From positions 41,677 to 105,676 of the forward strand of contig NZ_BAFW01000005.1 in assembly GCF_000308535.1 (NCBI RefSeq): DNA of 64,000 nt, given 5' to 3'. The stretch comes from Nocardia cerradoensis NBRC 101014 (GTDB taxonomy: Bacteria > Actinomycetota > Actinomycetes > Mycobacteriales > Mycobacteriaceae). The notes beneath the pieces are model-generated. The model was given only the letters and a program-made list of their open reading frames with translations. It searched no databases and was not told the origin of the DNA. A program made the translations under genes and the position numbers. Of this stretch, positions 7,635 to 16,335 are shown piece after piece; within the stretch, counting starts at the first letter, position 1, and each line of letters opens with the position of its first letter.

Positions 7635-9104
7635 TCAGCGGAGATAGAGATCGTCCAAGCCGACCAAGGCGATATCGCTCGCCCGGGCCGCTTCGCGCTC
7701 GAGCGCCGGCATGAAACCCGCCGCGCTGTAACAGATCAGCCGAGTTTCGGAGGTGTCGTACCGATTGGAAAGTAGTTGCCGGATACGGCGAAGCCGGTCC
7801 AGATGCCCCGTGCCCACGACGTCGTTCCACTTCGCCTCGCCGATCGCGAGCAGCGATTCGGTGCCCTCGCGCCCTTCGCCGAACACGACCACGTCGACTT
7901 CATGTGTAGCCCGATCGGCGGGGTCGTTCACGACTCCGGAGCCGACCCTGCCGGGATAACCTCCGAAGGTCTCGGGCGGTGCGTAACCGGCAATCCAGTC
8001 GCGGCAGATCTGTTCGAAATGCGGGCCCAGCACATTGCTGTCGAATCTGCTACGCCGACGGCGCCACAACCTGTCGGTATCGCGGCCCCGCTCCCACTGT
8101 GCCCACTCGGGACGCAGGATGGTCTGATAGAAGGTGACCAATGGTTCGCTGATTCGGTAGAGGATTCGGTTGCCGCGGAACAGATCCGGCTCCCGGCGCA
8201 GGAGTCCGCAGTCTTCCAGAACGGCGAGCGGGTGAGCGATATCGCTGGCCTTACGGCCTACATACGATGCGATCCCACCGCTGGTCGAATTGCCATGTGC
8301 CACAGCCGAAAGCACCGAATGATAGAGGCCGGGATCGCGTAGTCCGGGCTCCTCGCTGAGCAGATACCGAGCCTCGCGGAACAGCGGGCTGGACGGATTC
8401 AACACTGTTCGCCGAACCCAGTCGTCGAAGTCTTCCGGCCCGGAGGGGGCATCGTCCTCGACGAATTCCCGGCGGTAGGCGGGGGTGCCGCCGACGATCG
8501 CGTGCACGCGCACCGCCAATCGCGGATCCTCGATTCCCCAGAACTCGGCCGCGAGCCGATAGTCGAGAGTGGGCACGACGAGTTCCAATCCGGCTCGCCC
8601 GCGCAGTGGTGCGTCGCCGGAAAGCAAGGAGCCCATGAATGACAACGCCGAGCCGCACAACAGCAATCGACCTCGCGAACGCAGGCGTTCGGGTCGGCGG
8701 GGCGCCAGCGCGGCTTGCACGATCGAGGGAAGCGCCGGAGCAGCCTTGGCGAGGTAGGGAAACTCGTCGATGACCACGGGCACCTCGCGGTCGACGGTCA
8801 CCGCGAGTAGTCCATCCACCGCTTGACGCCAATCCTCGAAGGTCACCGGCAGATCGGAACCGGAATAGTCTGCGACCGCGCCGGAGAAGTAACGGAGCGA
8901 CTCGGCCTCGGTCGCTTGATCCGCCGCGAAGTAGAAGCCGCCGGTGGCCTCGCACAACGCCTCGAGCAGGAAGGATTTGCCCTGTCGCCGACGCCCCGAG
9001 ACCACCCCGAGAGTCGCGTGCGGTTGTCCACTCGTGACGAATCGGGTCAGCGCCTCCCATTCGCGCGTTCGGTCGAACATGTCCGAGGGCTTCGCGATTG
9101 CCAT
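7635..9104 (-). CDS. AAA-type ATPase with C-terminal PD-(D/E)XK-like (DUF234-type) domain
   Basis: 489 residues from the ATG at 9102-9104 (MAIAKPSDMF), chosen because GGAGG ends 5 nt before it; the GTG two codons earlier would overlap that site. The N-terminal P-loop GRRRQGKSFLL (about 36-46) and Walker B PVVIDEFPYL (about 112-121) place it in the ATPase_2 (PF01637, archaeal-type) family. A winged-helix-like middle follows. The C-terminus has EVDVVVFG, then LLAIGEAKWN, which fits the D...ExK signature of PD-(D/E)XK nuclease folds known as DUF234 in this family. Function is unknown, with roles proposed in mobile or stress loci. The promoter is an AT-rich palindrome unlike its surroundings. Confidence 0.85.
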   Translation of the reverse strand: MAIAKPSDMFDRTREWEALTRFVTSGQPHATLGVVSGRRRQGKSFLLEALCEATGGFYFAADQATEAESLRYFSGAVADYSGSDLPVTFEDWRQAVDGLLAVTVDREVPVVIDEFPYLAKAAPALPSIVQAALAPRRPERLRSRGRLLLCGSALSFMGSLLSGDAPLRGRAGLELVVPTLDYRLAAEFWGIEDPRLAVRVHAIVGGTPAYRREFVEDDAPSGPEDFDDWVRRTVLNPSSPLFREARYLLSEEPGLRDPGLYHSVLSAVAHGNSTSGGIASYVGRKASDIAHPLAVLEDCGLLRREPDLFRGNRILYRISEPLVTFYQTILRPEWAQWERGRDTDRLWRRRRSRFDSNVLGPHFEQICRDWIAGYAPPETFGGYPGRVGSGVVNDPADRATHEVDVVVFGEGREGTESLLAIGEAKWNDVVGTGHLDRLRRIRQLLSNRYDTSETRLICYSAAGFMPALEREAARASDIALVGLDDLYLR

Positions 9105-9116
9105 CCACACCTCCGA

Positions 9117-9151
9117 GGTTTAACTATGGTTAAACTAACTATAGTTAAACC
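9117..9151. promoter_or_regulatory. AT-rich palindromic promoter/operator of the ATPase gene
   Basis: An 11-bp inverted repeat, GGTTTAACTAT (9117-9127) and ATAGTTAAACC (9141-9151). It also reads as two near-identical direct copies of TAACTATrGTTAAAC with three interleaved GTTtAAC/GTTaAAC boxes. It lies 13-47 bp upstream of the ATPase start. Its very low GC stands out. Confidence 0.65.
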
Positions 9152-9216
9152 TCCCGCGGCAAGCGGATCCGATCCCGAAGCGCGGCGCGCCGTCCGGTTC
9201 GCATGACGCGGTCGAT

Positions 9217-9423
9217 CTAGCCGTTGTCGAGGGTGCCGTTGCGGAGGTCGGTGGTGAAGGCGTCCCATTCGGCGGGGGTGAAGACGAGGGCGGGGCCGGT
9301 GGGGTTTTTGGAGTCGCGGACTCCGACGAGGCCGGTGGGGAGGAACGCGGTCTCCACGCAGTCCTTACCGCCAGAACTGCGGCTGGACTTGAACCACTTG
9401 GCCCCGATCAGATCGACGTTCAC
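9217..9423 (-). CDS. DUF397 domain protein
   Basis: 68 residues from a GTG at 9421-9423. The KWFKSSRSSGGKDCVETAF opening, VGVRDSKNP middle and FTPAEWDAF segment are the DUF397 signature seen in small actinobacterial proteins. These are almost always encoded right after an XRE regulator of the DUF5753 type, as here: its start overlaps the regulator stop (GTGA at 9420-9423). Such pairs are described as antitoxin-like or developmental switches (Scr1/BldB group) in Streptomyces. The molecular role is not settled. Confidence 0.9.
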   Translation of the reverse strand: MNVDLIGAKWFKSSRSSGGKDCVETAFLPTGLVGVRDSKNPTGPALVFTPAEWDAFTTDLRNGTLDNG

Positions 9424-10310
9424 GCTCGGAACTCCCTTGCTGTGTGCCGCAGAAGACGCTTGCTCTCTGCAACGTCAAGCGCCGCTTGCTGGATGACGTT
9501 GTACGCCTGACGATACCGTCCCACATCGGCGTTTCGCTCGAGGTACATATCGCCCGCGTAGGACTCGATATAGACCACGGTTGGCGAGATATCGCGGCCC
9601 TTCGAGTCTTGACCGAAGTCGAGGATCGTGAACGGCCCCGGCGGTGTTCCCAGCGGAAATCCAGCGGCGAACGGTAGGACTCGCACGGCGACGTTGGCGG
9701 GCGCGTCGGCGAGGTGACGTAGCTGCTCTGCCATGATGGCTGGCGTGCCGACCATCGTTCGCAGAACGGCTTCTTGAATTACCAAATCCACTCTGGCTGG
9801 ATTGGTTTTCCGGGTGACGAGTACTTGTCGTCGGCGCTTCAGCTCCGTGCGTCGCTCCAATTCGTCCCTTGCAATTTTCGGGAAATAGATCTGCTCCAGG
9901 AGACGGGCGTAGTTCGGGGTTTGAAGTAGGCCGGGCAGCATGTCCGGGCGAAAGATCGACAGTTGCCGCGCCGACGATTCCAGCCCCACGTACAGGTCGA
10001 AGTTCCCCGAAATAACGTCATCGAATGCCTGCCACCAGCTTTTGCCGGTGCTCTGTTTCGCCAGGCCGACCAGGCCGGCAATGACCTCGGGATCGTCGAT
10101 GTCGTAGATCCCGCACAGCGCCTCCACGTCGAGTACGCGGATGGCCGGCGATTTTCCGGCTTCGAGCCGAGACAGTTTGCTCGCCGACCATTGCATAAGC
10201 GGCGCAACGTCTTCCAGCCGCAGGCCCACGCCCAGGCGGGCCTCCTTGAGATACCTTCCCAATTGCCGCCGGGGCAGGGTGGTCGAGCTGTCCTCACCAA
10301 TGTTCGTCAC
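9420..10310 (-). CDS. XRE family regulator with DUF5753 domain (Scr1-type)
   Basis: 296 residues from the GTG at 10308-10310, which has GAGGA 4 nt upstream; a GTG 13 codons earlier has no ribosome site. Residues about 16-75 form an XRE helix-turn-helix (LGRYLKEARLGVGLRLEDVAPLMQWSASKLSRLEAG), and the rest is a DUF5753 domain (LPGLLQTPNYARLL is typical). It is translationally coupled to the DUF397 gene and faces a cluster of very small genes across a 350-bp gap. Known relatives control neighbouring small genes, so those are the natural candidate targets. Codon use is less GC-biased than in the core genes. Confidence 0.9.
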   Translation of the reverse strand: MTNIGEDSSTTLPRRQLGRYLKEARLGVGLRLEDVAPLMQWSASKLSRLEAGKSPAIRVLDVEALCGIYDIDDPEVIAGLVGLAKQSTGKSWWQAFDDVISGNFDLYVGLESSARQLSIFRPDMLPGLLQTPNYARLLEQIYFPKIARDELERRTELKRRRQVLVTRKTNPARVDLVIQEAVLRTMVGTPAIMAEQLRHLADAPANVAVRVLPFAAGFPLGTPPGPFTILDFGQDSKGRDISPTVVYIESYAGDMYLERNADVGRYRQAYNVIQQAALDVAESKRLLRHTAREFRA

Positions 10311-10661
10311 GGATTCCTCGTTTGCATCGTGAGCGGTCGCCGTTTGCACGAGGAAAGAAATCGGCTACCCCCGTGCGAACCGCTCTGGGCCGTCGCAGAA
10401 CCTTCGTTGCATATGCATGGCGCTATTGTCCCGCCGGCTCAGTCGGTGGTCTTCTTGAGCCACCCCGATGGCCGGGAAACTCGAATCGTCAAGTCGCACA
10501 ACCGTTGCCCCCGGATGCGACTACAACCGTGATGATACCGACGAGACATTACCGCGTAGCACCGACGCCGCAAGGTGGTGGCCGAAATTGGCCCCGGCCA
10601 TCGGGAGTACCAGCAGCCGCGTGTCCGCTGGTGCCCCGACGATGTCCGGAGGTGTTCTCCC
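10311..10661. other. Divergent intergenic region, XRE gene to small-protein cluster
   Basis: Contains a 10-bp palindrome TGCATATGCA at about 10413 and low-GC stretches, but no clear gene. An open frame 10468-10707 on the plus strand ends in an ATGA overlap with the internal ATG at 10704, but its third-position GC (about 60 percent) is poor for this genome, so I do not call it. Confidence 0.35.
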
Positions 10662-10847
10662 GTGCACGGTTTGCGACCGATCAGCCACAGCGCCCTGCCG
10701 ACCATGACCACCGCGCTCGCTCACCGCATCATGCAGGACCATCTCGACTGCCCGATCACGGTGTGCGCCCGCAAATTACAGGCCAAACTGTGGCTCGTCG
10801 CGACGGGCGCCATGCACCCCGCCGACCGCCCGCACTTCGGAATCTGA
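10662..10847 (+). CDS. Small hypothetical protein (61 aa)
   Basis: Frame from a GTG at 10662 with GGAGG 9 nt upstream; an internal ATG at 10704 would give 47 residues (MTTALAHRIMQDHLDCP...). The C-terminal part DCPITVCARKLQAKLWLVATG looks like a real small folded protein with two cysteines. It ends 6 bp before the next small gene, suggesting an operon. Not recognised. The cluster is divergent from the XRE/DUF397 pair, its probable regulator. Confidence 0.45.
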   Translation: MHGLRPISHSALPTMTTALAHRIMQDHLDCPITVCARKLQAKLWLVATGAMHPADRPHFGI

Positions 10848-10853
10848 CCGGCC

Positions 10854-11135
10854 ATGACCAACCCGGTCTTCCACGGCCCGCTCGCCAACCCGATCTCTCC
10901 CGAGCGGATGCACCGCGAGATCCACGCCGCCCGCCACGCGGCCTGCACCGAGCAAACCTGCGACATGCTCAGCAGTTGCCGCAACATCCTCACCACCCTC
11001 GGCCACGACCCCGACGCCGCGACCACCGCCCACTGCGCCGCCTGCCGCACCGGGCCCACCATGAAAACGCCTCGCTCGCAGGACGTTCCGACCCCACCGT
11101 CCACACTCCCCACCGAGTGCCGCGAGCGAGCCTGA
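10854..11135 (+). CDS. Small cysteine-containing hypothetical protein (93 aa)
   Basis: ATG at 10854, 6 bp after the preceding small gene. Contains RHAACTEQTCDMLSSC and HCAACRTGP, five to six cysteines spaced like a small metal-binding or disulfide-stabilised domain, then a Pro/Thr-rich tail. No family recognised. A GC-rich hairpin follows 7 bp after the stop, marking the end of this small operon. Confidence 0.5.
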   Translation: MTNPVFHGPLANPISPERMHREIHAARHAACTEQTCDMLSSCRNILTTLGHDPDAATTAHCAACRTGPTMKTPRSQDVPTPPSTLPTECRERA

Positions 11136-11141
11136 GGTGTC

Positions 11142-11168
11142 TGCGGGGTCCCCTCCCGACCCCGCAGG
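11142..11168. terminator. Hairpin after the small-protein operon
   Basis: Perfect 10-bp arms (11142-11151, 11159-11168) with a 7-nt loop. It is followed by a tandem 14-bp direct repeat CCACCGCAACGCGC at about 11171-11200. Confidence 0.55.
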
Positions 11169-11225
11169 CCACCGCAACGCGCTGCCACCGCAACGCGCGC
11201 CATTCGGTCCGACAAGGAACGACGT

Positions 11226-11510
11226 ATGACACCGTCTCTGCCGCAACGCATTCCACGAACACCATCGGCACCGGCGATCCAGGGCGATCCCAACTGGTAC
11301 GCGGCAATCGCGCAAGCCCTACGGGCCACCCCCGCCACCAACTTCCCCTGCCTGAACGACCTGATATCCCGCCTCCCGTCAAAGTCCGTCGGAACGGCTA
11401 TCGCCCAGCCCGGGCCCACCACCCCGCGTGGGCGCCCGAGTGTTCGAGCGGAGACTCGCGGCATCGAGCGATCGTCGGTCACTACCCGACCGGGTTCCGA
11501 CCCGCGATAA
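11226..11510 (+). CDS. Hypothetical protein (94 aa)
   Basis: ATG at 11226 with AAGGA 7 nt upstream. The middle (DPNWYAAIAQALRATPATNFPCLNDLISRL) resembles a short helical domain, while the ends are Pro/Arg/Ser-rich and low in complexity. Not recognised. It lies in the same direction as the preceding small genes but beyond their hairpin, so it may have its own promoter. Could still be a chance frame. Confidence 0.35.
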   Translation: MTPSLPQRIPRTPSAPAIQGDPNWYAAIAQALRATPATNFPCLNDLISRLPSKSVGTAIAQPGPTTPRGRPSVRAETRGIERSSVTTRPGSDPR

Positions 11511-11629
11511 CCCGCCCGTGAACTTTTCGTGCAAACTCCGACAAAAGTGGCGGAAAAACCGCAAAAATGGGCAAGCTTTGCACGGATAGTGCAGGTGGCA
11601 GCTCCTGCGTCCTCGCAGCAGGTTCTACC

Positions 11630-11643
11630 GTTGCTGCAGCAAC
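11630..11643. promoter_or_regulatory. Palindrome upstream of the Uma2 gene
   Basis: GTTGCTG-CAGCAAC, a perfect 14-bp palindrome within a lower-GC leader rich in GCTGC/GCAGC repeats (11590-11660), 116 bp before the Uma2 start. Operator candidate. Confidence 0.35.
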
Positions 11644-11758
11644 TCTTGCTGCAAGCGCGTAGTAGCTTTCGGTATCCTGCAACTTGCCTTGCGGTATCGG
11701 CGATAGTTCGCCGAACCCGGCGTGAGCAGGCCCGGAGATGCCTGGGAGGAGCGGTGTC

Positions 11759-12325
11759 ATGACTGTCGAGACCGTCACACCGGCGTGGATGCACCAGCAG
11801 ATCACGGCAGCGGAATACGAATCCTGGTCCGAGGAGCAGTGTGCGGGCATCGAGATCGTGGACGGGATGGTCGTTGTGAGTCCCAGCGCGTCCAAGCGGC
11901 ACAACCGGCTGGCCCGCGTCCTGGCCAACGCACTGGATGCCGCGTCGGGCCCGGAGTGGAACGCCGATACCGACTTCGACGTCCGGTTGCAGGATGTCCC
12001 GCTCACCAACCGCCGTCCCGATGTCGTGGTGTATCGCGCGGACACGATCGACATCACACCTACCCGCCCCGAGCACGTCCTGCTGGTCGTGGAGGTCGTT
12101 TCGCCCGGGTCCGAGACGACCGATCGGATCGTGAAGGTAGACCAATACGCCAAGGCGGGTATCGCCTTCTACTGGCGAGTCGAGCAGGCCGCGACCGGCG
12201 TCCCGCTGATCTACACCTACATCCTCGACCCGGCAACGAGGGCGTATCGGACCGGCGAGATGTACACGGGCATCATCAAAGCGACGGCACCTTTCACCGT
12301 CGACATCGATCTCAGCGATATCTGA
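11759..12325 (+). CDS. Uma2 family (DUF820) endonuclease-fold protein
   Basis: 188 residues from the ATG at 11759, with GGAG 8 nt upstream. The segment NRRPDVVVYR, then LLVVEVVSPGSETTDRIVKVDQYAKAGIAFYW, is the signature of Uma2 proteins, which adopt a PD-(D/E)XK restriction-endonuclease fold (acidic residues in PDVVV and EVVSP). They are abundant in Nocardia, Streptomyces and cyanobacteria; their targets are unknown. It ends the accessory stretch that also contains the ATPase with a nuclease-like tail. Confidence 0.9.
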   Translation: MTVETVTPAWMHQQITAAEYESWSEEQCAGIEIVDGMVVVSPSASKRHNRLARVLANALDAASGPEWNADTDFDVRLQDVPLTNRRPDVVVYRADTIDITPTRPEHVLLVVEVVSPGSETTDRIVKVDQYAKAGIAFYWRVEQAATGVPLIYTYILDPATRAYRTGEMYTGIIKATAPFTVDIDLSDI

Positions 12326-12340
12326 CGACCTCACGACGAC

Positions 12341-12381
12341 ACCGGCCCCGGTTGTGATCGGTGATCACAACCGGGGCCGGT
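12341..12381. terminator. Bidirectional terminator, 19-bp perfect hairpin
   Basis: Arms 12341-12359 and 12363-12381, perfectly complementary over 19 bp with a 3-nt loop, between the convergent Uma2 and GMC oxidoreductase genes. Confidence 0.8.
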
Positions 12382-12394
12382 CGAGCGAGGCGAA

Positions 12395-14011
12395 TTACGC
12401 GGAGGCGGTGATGAATTCGGCCGCCTTCTCACCGATCATGTAGCACGGGGCGTTGGTATTGCCGCCGGTGATGCTCGGCATGATCGAGGCGTCGGCCACA
12501 CGCAGGCCCTCGATGCCGCGCACCCGCAGCTGCGGGTCGACGACGGCGCGCTCGTCCACGCCCATCCGGCAGGTGCCGACCGGGTGGTAGACCGAGTGGA
12601 TCCGCATCGGCAGCTCGCGACGCAGCGCGGTCTCGTCCCGGAAGGCGGGGCCGGGGGAGAACTCCTCGGTGATATCGCCCGCGATCGCCTTGTTCGCCGC
12701 GGCCTCGCGGATCATGCCGATGGCCTCGACCAGGAAGTCCATATCGGCCGGATCCGAGAGGTAGCCCGGGTCGATCAGCGGCGAGGTCAGCGGATCGGTG
12801 GAGGCCAGGCGCAGTTCGCCGCGGCTCTTCGGGTAGATCAGGGTCGGGAAGATCGTCAGCGCTTCCCGCTTGTCCACCATGTGCAGCTTGTCCTCGTCCT
12901 GGTTGGGCGTCGGGTAGCTCCACGGCAGGGTGTGGATCTGCATATCCGGGATGTCCTTGGCGAACGAGGTCCGCACGAAGCCCACGGATTCGAAGACCGT
13001 GCGCCCGAACCAGGAGCTGCCGGGGCTGCGCAGTTCCTTGAGGAAACCGGCCGCGAAATGCGACGGAATGCCGCGGTGCAGCGCCTTCTTCGAGATGAAG
13101 GTCATCGGGACGAACAGGTGGTCGTGCAGGTTCTGGCCGACCGGCAGATCCGCGTTGACCTCGATGCCGAGGTCGCGCAGGTGCCCGGCGGGGCCGACTC
13201 CGGACAGCAGCAGGATGTGCGCGGAACCCATCACACCACCGGAGACCACCACCTCCTTCTCGGCGCGGATGATCCGGCGGCCCTTCTTCTCGATGACCTC
13301 GACGCCGATGGCGCGGCCCTTCTCGATCACCACGCGCGCCACGTGCGCCTTGGTGACGACCTTCAGATTCGGGTTGGGGCGGTTGGTGATGAAGCCGCGC
13401 GAGGAGCTGTAGCGCAGGCCGTCCTTGACGCTCTGCTGGAAGATGCTGATGCCCTCTTGGGACTCGCCGTTGTAGTCCTCGATGACCGGGACGCCGAAGG
13501 TTTCGGCCGCGGCCTCCATCCACTCCTTGGCGATCGGGGTGAGGTCCTTCTGCCGGGTCACCTCGATGGGACCGCCGGAGCCGCGCAGGTCGCTGGCGCC
13601 GTCCTCCCAGTTCTCCAGGCGCTTGTAGGCCGGCAGCACGTCGTCGTAGCTCCAGCCCTCACAGCCTTCGGCGGCCCAGGAATCGAAGTTGGCCTTGTTG
13701 CCGCGCACGAAGAGCATGCCGTTGACCGAACTCGAACCGCCCAGCACCTTGCCGCGCGTCATCGGCACCCGGCGCTCCGCGGCGTGCTTCTGCGGAATCG
13801 AGTACTGCGACCAGGTGACCTGGTGCTTGAGCTGCGGAACGGTGTGAACCGTGGTGATCATGCCGGGGACCGTGACCAACTTGGTGTTGTCCTTGCGGCC
13901 GGCCTCGAGCAGGATGACGCTGGCGCCCTGCTCGGCGAGCCGACTAGCGACAGTGGCACCGGAGCTGCCCGCGCCGATGACGATGTAATCGGCTGCGCTG
14001 GTGTCGGTCAT
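12395..14011 (-). CDS. GMC family oxidoreductase (choline/alcohol dehydrogenase-like)
   Basis: 538 residues. The N-terminal FAD-binding motif DYIVIGAGSSGATVASRL (about 8-25) and GGSSSVNGMLFVRG (about 88-101) are GMC signatures. The C-terminal catalytic pair is visible in VYHPVGTCRMG (His, about 474) and GGNTNAPCYMIGE (Asn, about 518). The family oxidises primary and secondary alcohols, including sterols and choline, with FAD. Substrate is open. A full match to the KstR operator pattern (14089-14102) lies 78 bp upstream of its start, suggesting control with steroid or lipid catabolism rather than osmoprotectant synthesis. Confidence 0.9.
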   Translation of the reverse strand: MTDTSAADYIVIGAGSSGATVASRLAEQGASVILLEAGRKDNTKLVTVPGMITTVHTVPQLKHQVTWSQYSIPQKHAAERRVPMTRGKVLGGSSSVNGMLFVRGNKANFDSWAAEGCEGWSYDDVLPAYKRLENWEDGASDLRGSGGPIEVTRQKDLTPIAKEWMEAAAETFGVPVIEDYNGESQEGISIFQQSVKDGLRYSSSRGFITNRPNPNLKVVTKAHVARVVIEKGRAIGVEVIEKKGRRIIRAEKEVVVSGGVMGSAHILLLSGVGPAGHLRDLGIEVNADLPVGQNLHDHLFVPMTFISKKALHRGIPSHFAAGFLKELRSPGSSWFGRTVFESVGFVRTSFAKDIPDMQIHTLPWSYPTPNQDEDKLHMVDKREALTIFPTLIYPKSRGELRLASTDPLTSPLIDPGYLSDPADMDFLVEAIGMIREAAANKAIAGDITEEFSPGPAFRDETALRRELPMRIHSVYHPVGTCRMGVDERAVVDPQLRVRGIEGLRVADASIMPSITGGNTNAPCYMIGEKAAEFITASA

Positions 14012-14088
14012 GTTCGGTTACCTCATCTTCGAAGTGGTAGCGGCTGATCGCGGCAGCGCTCGGCGCGGGAGCGTGCCTCAGCTCACTG

Positions 14089-14102
14089 TAGAACAAGTTC
14101 TA
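14089..14102. promoter_or_regulatory. KstR-like operator 1 (TAGAACAAGTTCTA)
   Basis: Perfect 14-bp match to TnnAACnnGTTnnA, also fully palindromic outside the central two bases. Upstream of the GMC oxidoreductase. Confidence 0.6.
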
Positions 14103-14200
14103 ATAATGGTGAAGACGCGCGGTGGGGAAAAATGATGCGCGGGACGCGGTCCGGGAGCGACTTCCTGGCTATGACCAGGGATGTTGTCCGCGTCACACTA

Positions 14201-14214
14201 TAGAACAGGTTGCA
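14201..14214. promoter_or_regulatory. KstR-like operator 2 (TAGAACAGGTTGCA)
   Basis: Second match to TnnAACnnGTTnnA in the same divergent gap, 123 bp before the glutathione peroxidase start. Confidence 0.5.
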
Positions 14215-14323
14215 GTTAGTTCGCCTGTGCCGGGACGCGGCGGCGGGATGTGCCGACCCTCGGCAACCCCTCCGAGGACGGTCCGGCGACGGAAGTCGCG
14301 CTCGCACCCGGCGAGATTCCACC

Positions 14324-14329
14324 TATCAT
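14324..14329 (+). promoter_or_regulatory. -10 box, leaderless start of GPx gene
   Basis: TATCAT, 7 nt before the GTG start codon and with no Shine-Dalgarno between. Confidence 0.45.
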
Positions 14330-14336
14330 TTCGACT

Positions 14337-14828
14337 GTGACCGATATTCGTGACATTCCCGTCCAGACCCTCGCCGGCGAACCCGCGACTCTGGCCGAAC
14401 TCGCCGGTGACAAGGCCCTGCTCGTGGTCAACGTCGCCTCGAAATGCGGTCTGACACCGCAATACACCGGATTGGTGGCGCTGCAGCAGGCCTACGGCTC
14501 GCGCGGATTCAGTGTCGTCGGCGTGCCGTGCAACCAGTTCATGGGGCAGGAGCCGGGCACCGCGGAGGAGATCCAGCAGTTCTGCTCGACCACCTACGGC
14601 GTGGATTTCCCGCTGCTGGCCAAGGTCGACGTCAACGGTGACGACCGGCATCCGCTGTATCGCGAACTCGTGCAGACCGCCGATGCCGAAGGTGACGCCG
14701 GCGATATTCAGTGGAATTTCGAGAAATTCCTCATCGATCGTGACGGTAAGGTCGTCGGCCGTTTCCGTCCGCGCACCGAACCGCAGGATCCGAGTGTGGT
14801 CGCCGCCATCGAATCGGTATTGCCGTAA
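14337..14828 (+). CDS. Glutathione peroxidase-family thiol peroxidase
   Basis: 163 residues from the GTG at 14337; a TATCAT box lies 7 nt upstream, fitting a leaderless start. The peroxidatic cysteine lies in NVASKCGLTPQYTGL (about residue 38), and PCNQFMGQEPG and QWNFEKFLIDRDG supply the conserved Gln, Trp and Asn of the GPx active site. Bacterial members use Cys instead of selenocysteine and draw electrons from thioredoxin or, in actinobacteria, possibly mycothiol systems. It reduces H2O2 and lipid hydroperoxides in the cytosol. It is divergent from the GMC oxidoreductase, which generates H2O2 or reduced carriers. Confidence 0.93.
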   Translation: MTDIRDIPVQTLAGEPATLAELAGDKALLVVNVASKCGLTPQYTGLVALQQAYGSRGFSVVGVPCNQFMGQEPGTAEEIQQFCSTTYGVDFPLLAKVDVNGDDRHPLYRELVQTADAEGDAGDIQWNFEKFLIDRDGKVVGRFRPRTEPQDPSVVAAIESVLP

Positions 14829-14852
14829 TTTCCGGGATGCGCCGGGAATTAC
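14825..14852. terminator. Bidirectional terminator hairpin
   Basis: 11-bp arms (14825-14835, 14842-14852, one mismatch), 6-nt loop, overlapping the GPx stop codon and ending 5 bp before the TetR stop. Confidence 0.65.
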
Positions 14853-14856
14853 GCGA

Positions 14857-15456
14857 TCAGTCCCGCAGCACCTGCAGGGCCGATTTTTCCAGCCGATCGG
14901 CGATTTCGGCGTACGAGGCGTAACCCACGCCGGCGCGCACCAGGGCGCCGGCGTAAAGCAATTCCAGCGTTTCCACCACATCGGGATCGGCATCCGGGCC
15001 CAGGGCGTCCAGCAGGCGCCGCCGGATCTCGGTCCCGATGCGGGTGCGCAGATGTGCGACGTCGGGGTCGGTGCCCAGTAGTGCGCTGGTCACCGCGCCC
15101 GCCAGTGCGGGTTCGTCGGCGACCAGCATGGCGATCTGCCGCAACACCGCGACCACCCGGGTGGTCCGGTCGGCGCCGGCCTCGGGCTCCGGCGGCGCAT
15201 CGGCCGCCAGTCGCCGCCAGAAGACCTCCGCGACCAGGTGTTCCTTGGAGGAGAAATAGGTGTAGGCGGTGGCCGTACCCACTCCGGCGGCCGCGGCCAC
15301 CATGCGCACGGTGAGGCCGGCGAAGCCTTCGCGCGACAGCACCTCCAGCGCGGCCTTGGTCAGCCGGTCGACGGTATCGGCCTGCTTCTCGGTGAGGCGG
15401 CGGCGAGTTGCCTCCATATTCACCGGTGTAGGCTCGGTGGAAATGGGATCGGACAC
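14857..15456 (-). CDS. TetR family transcriptional regulator
   Basis: 199 residues from the GTG at 15454-15456, which has TAGCAT 8 nt upstream and would be leaderless; an ATG at 15417 is the alternative (186 residues). The HTH spans about residues 20-70 (RLTKAALEVLSREGFAGLTVRMVAAAAGVGTATAYTYFSSKEHLVAEVF). The C-terminal domain is unassigned. A palindrome GACACGTGTC overlaps the start and probable transcription start, and near-identical sites recur in the divergent promoter at 23.2-23.4 kb, so it may control that catabolic promoter as well as itself. It is not KstR or KstR2 by sequence. Confidence 0.85.
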   Translation of the reverse strand: MSDPISTEPTPVNMEATRRRLTEKQADTVDRLTKAALEVLSREGFAGLTVRMVAAAAGVGTATAYTYFSSKEHLVAEVFWRRLAADAPPEPEAGADRTTRVVAVLRQIAMLVADEPALAGAVTSALLGTDPDVAHLRTRIGTEIRRRLLDALGPDADPDVVETLELLYAGALVRAGVGYASYAEIADRLEKSALQVLRD

Positions 15457-15462
15457 GTGTCT
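15451..15462. promoter_or_regulatory. TetR operator candidate, copy 1 (GGACACGTGTCT)
   Basis: 10-bp palindrome GACACGTGTC (15452-15461) spanning the TetR start. The same core recurs at 23187-23198 and, in reverse orientation, at 23380-23393. Confidence 0.55.
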
Positions 15463-15571
15463 GGATGCTACTGTAGTGAAGCTTCGAAAGCAACTCGCAT
15501 ACCCGTTGCCGGAGCGGATGCAGTCGCAAATCACGCAATATCGCATCCGCTCGCAAAGTATCGAGAGATGA

Positions 15572-16279
<708 letters not shown>

Positions 16280-16317
16280 CGCGATAGCGGCGGAGGTGAT
16301 CGGGGCGGAGGCGATAC

Positions 16318-16332
16318 GGCCGCGTCGCGGCC
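16318..16332. terminator. Short GC-rich hairpin
   Basis: GGCCGCG-T-CGCGGCC between the convergent methyltransferase and cyclase-like genes, 3 bp from the latter's stop. Confidence 0.35.
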
Positions 16333-16335
16333 GGC

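Noticed and set aside
10322..11521. A 399-codon plus-strand open frame across the small-gene cluster
   Set aside because: His/Pro/Arg-rich with no domain; competing short frames have better starts, spacing and composition.
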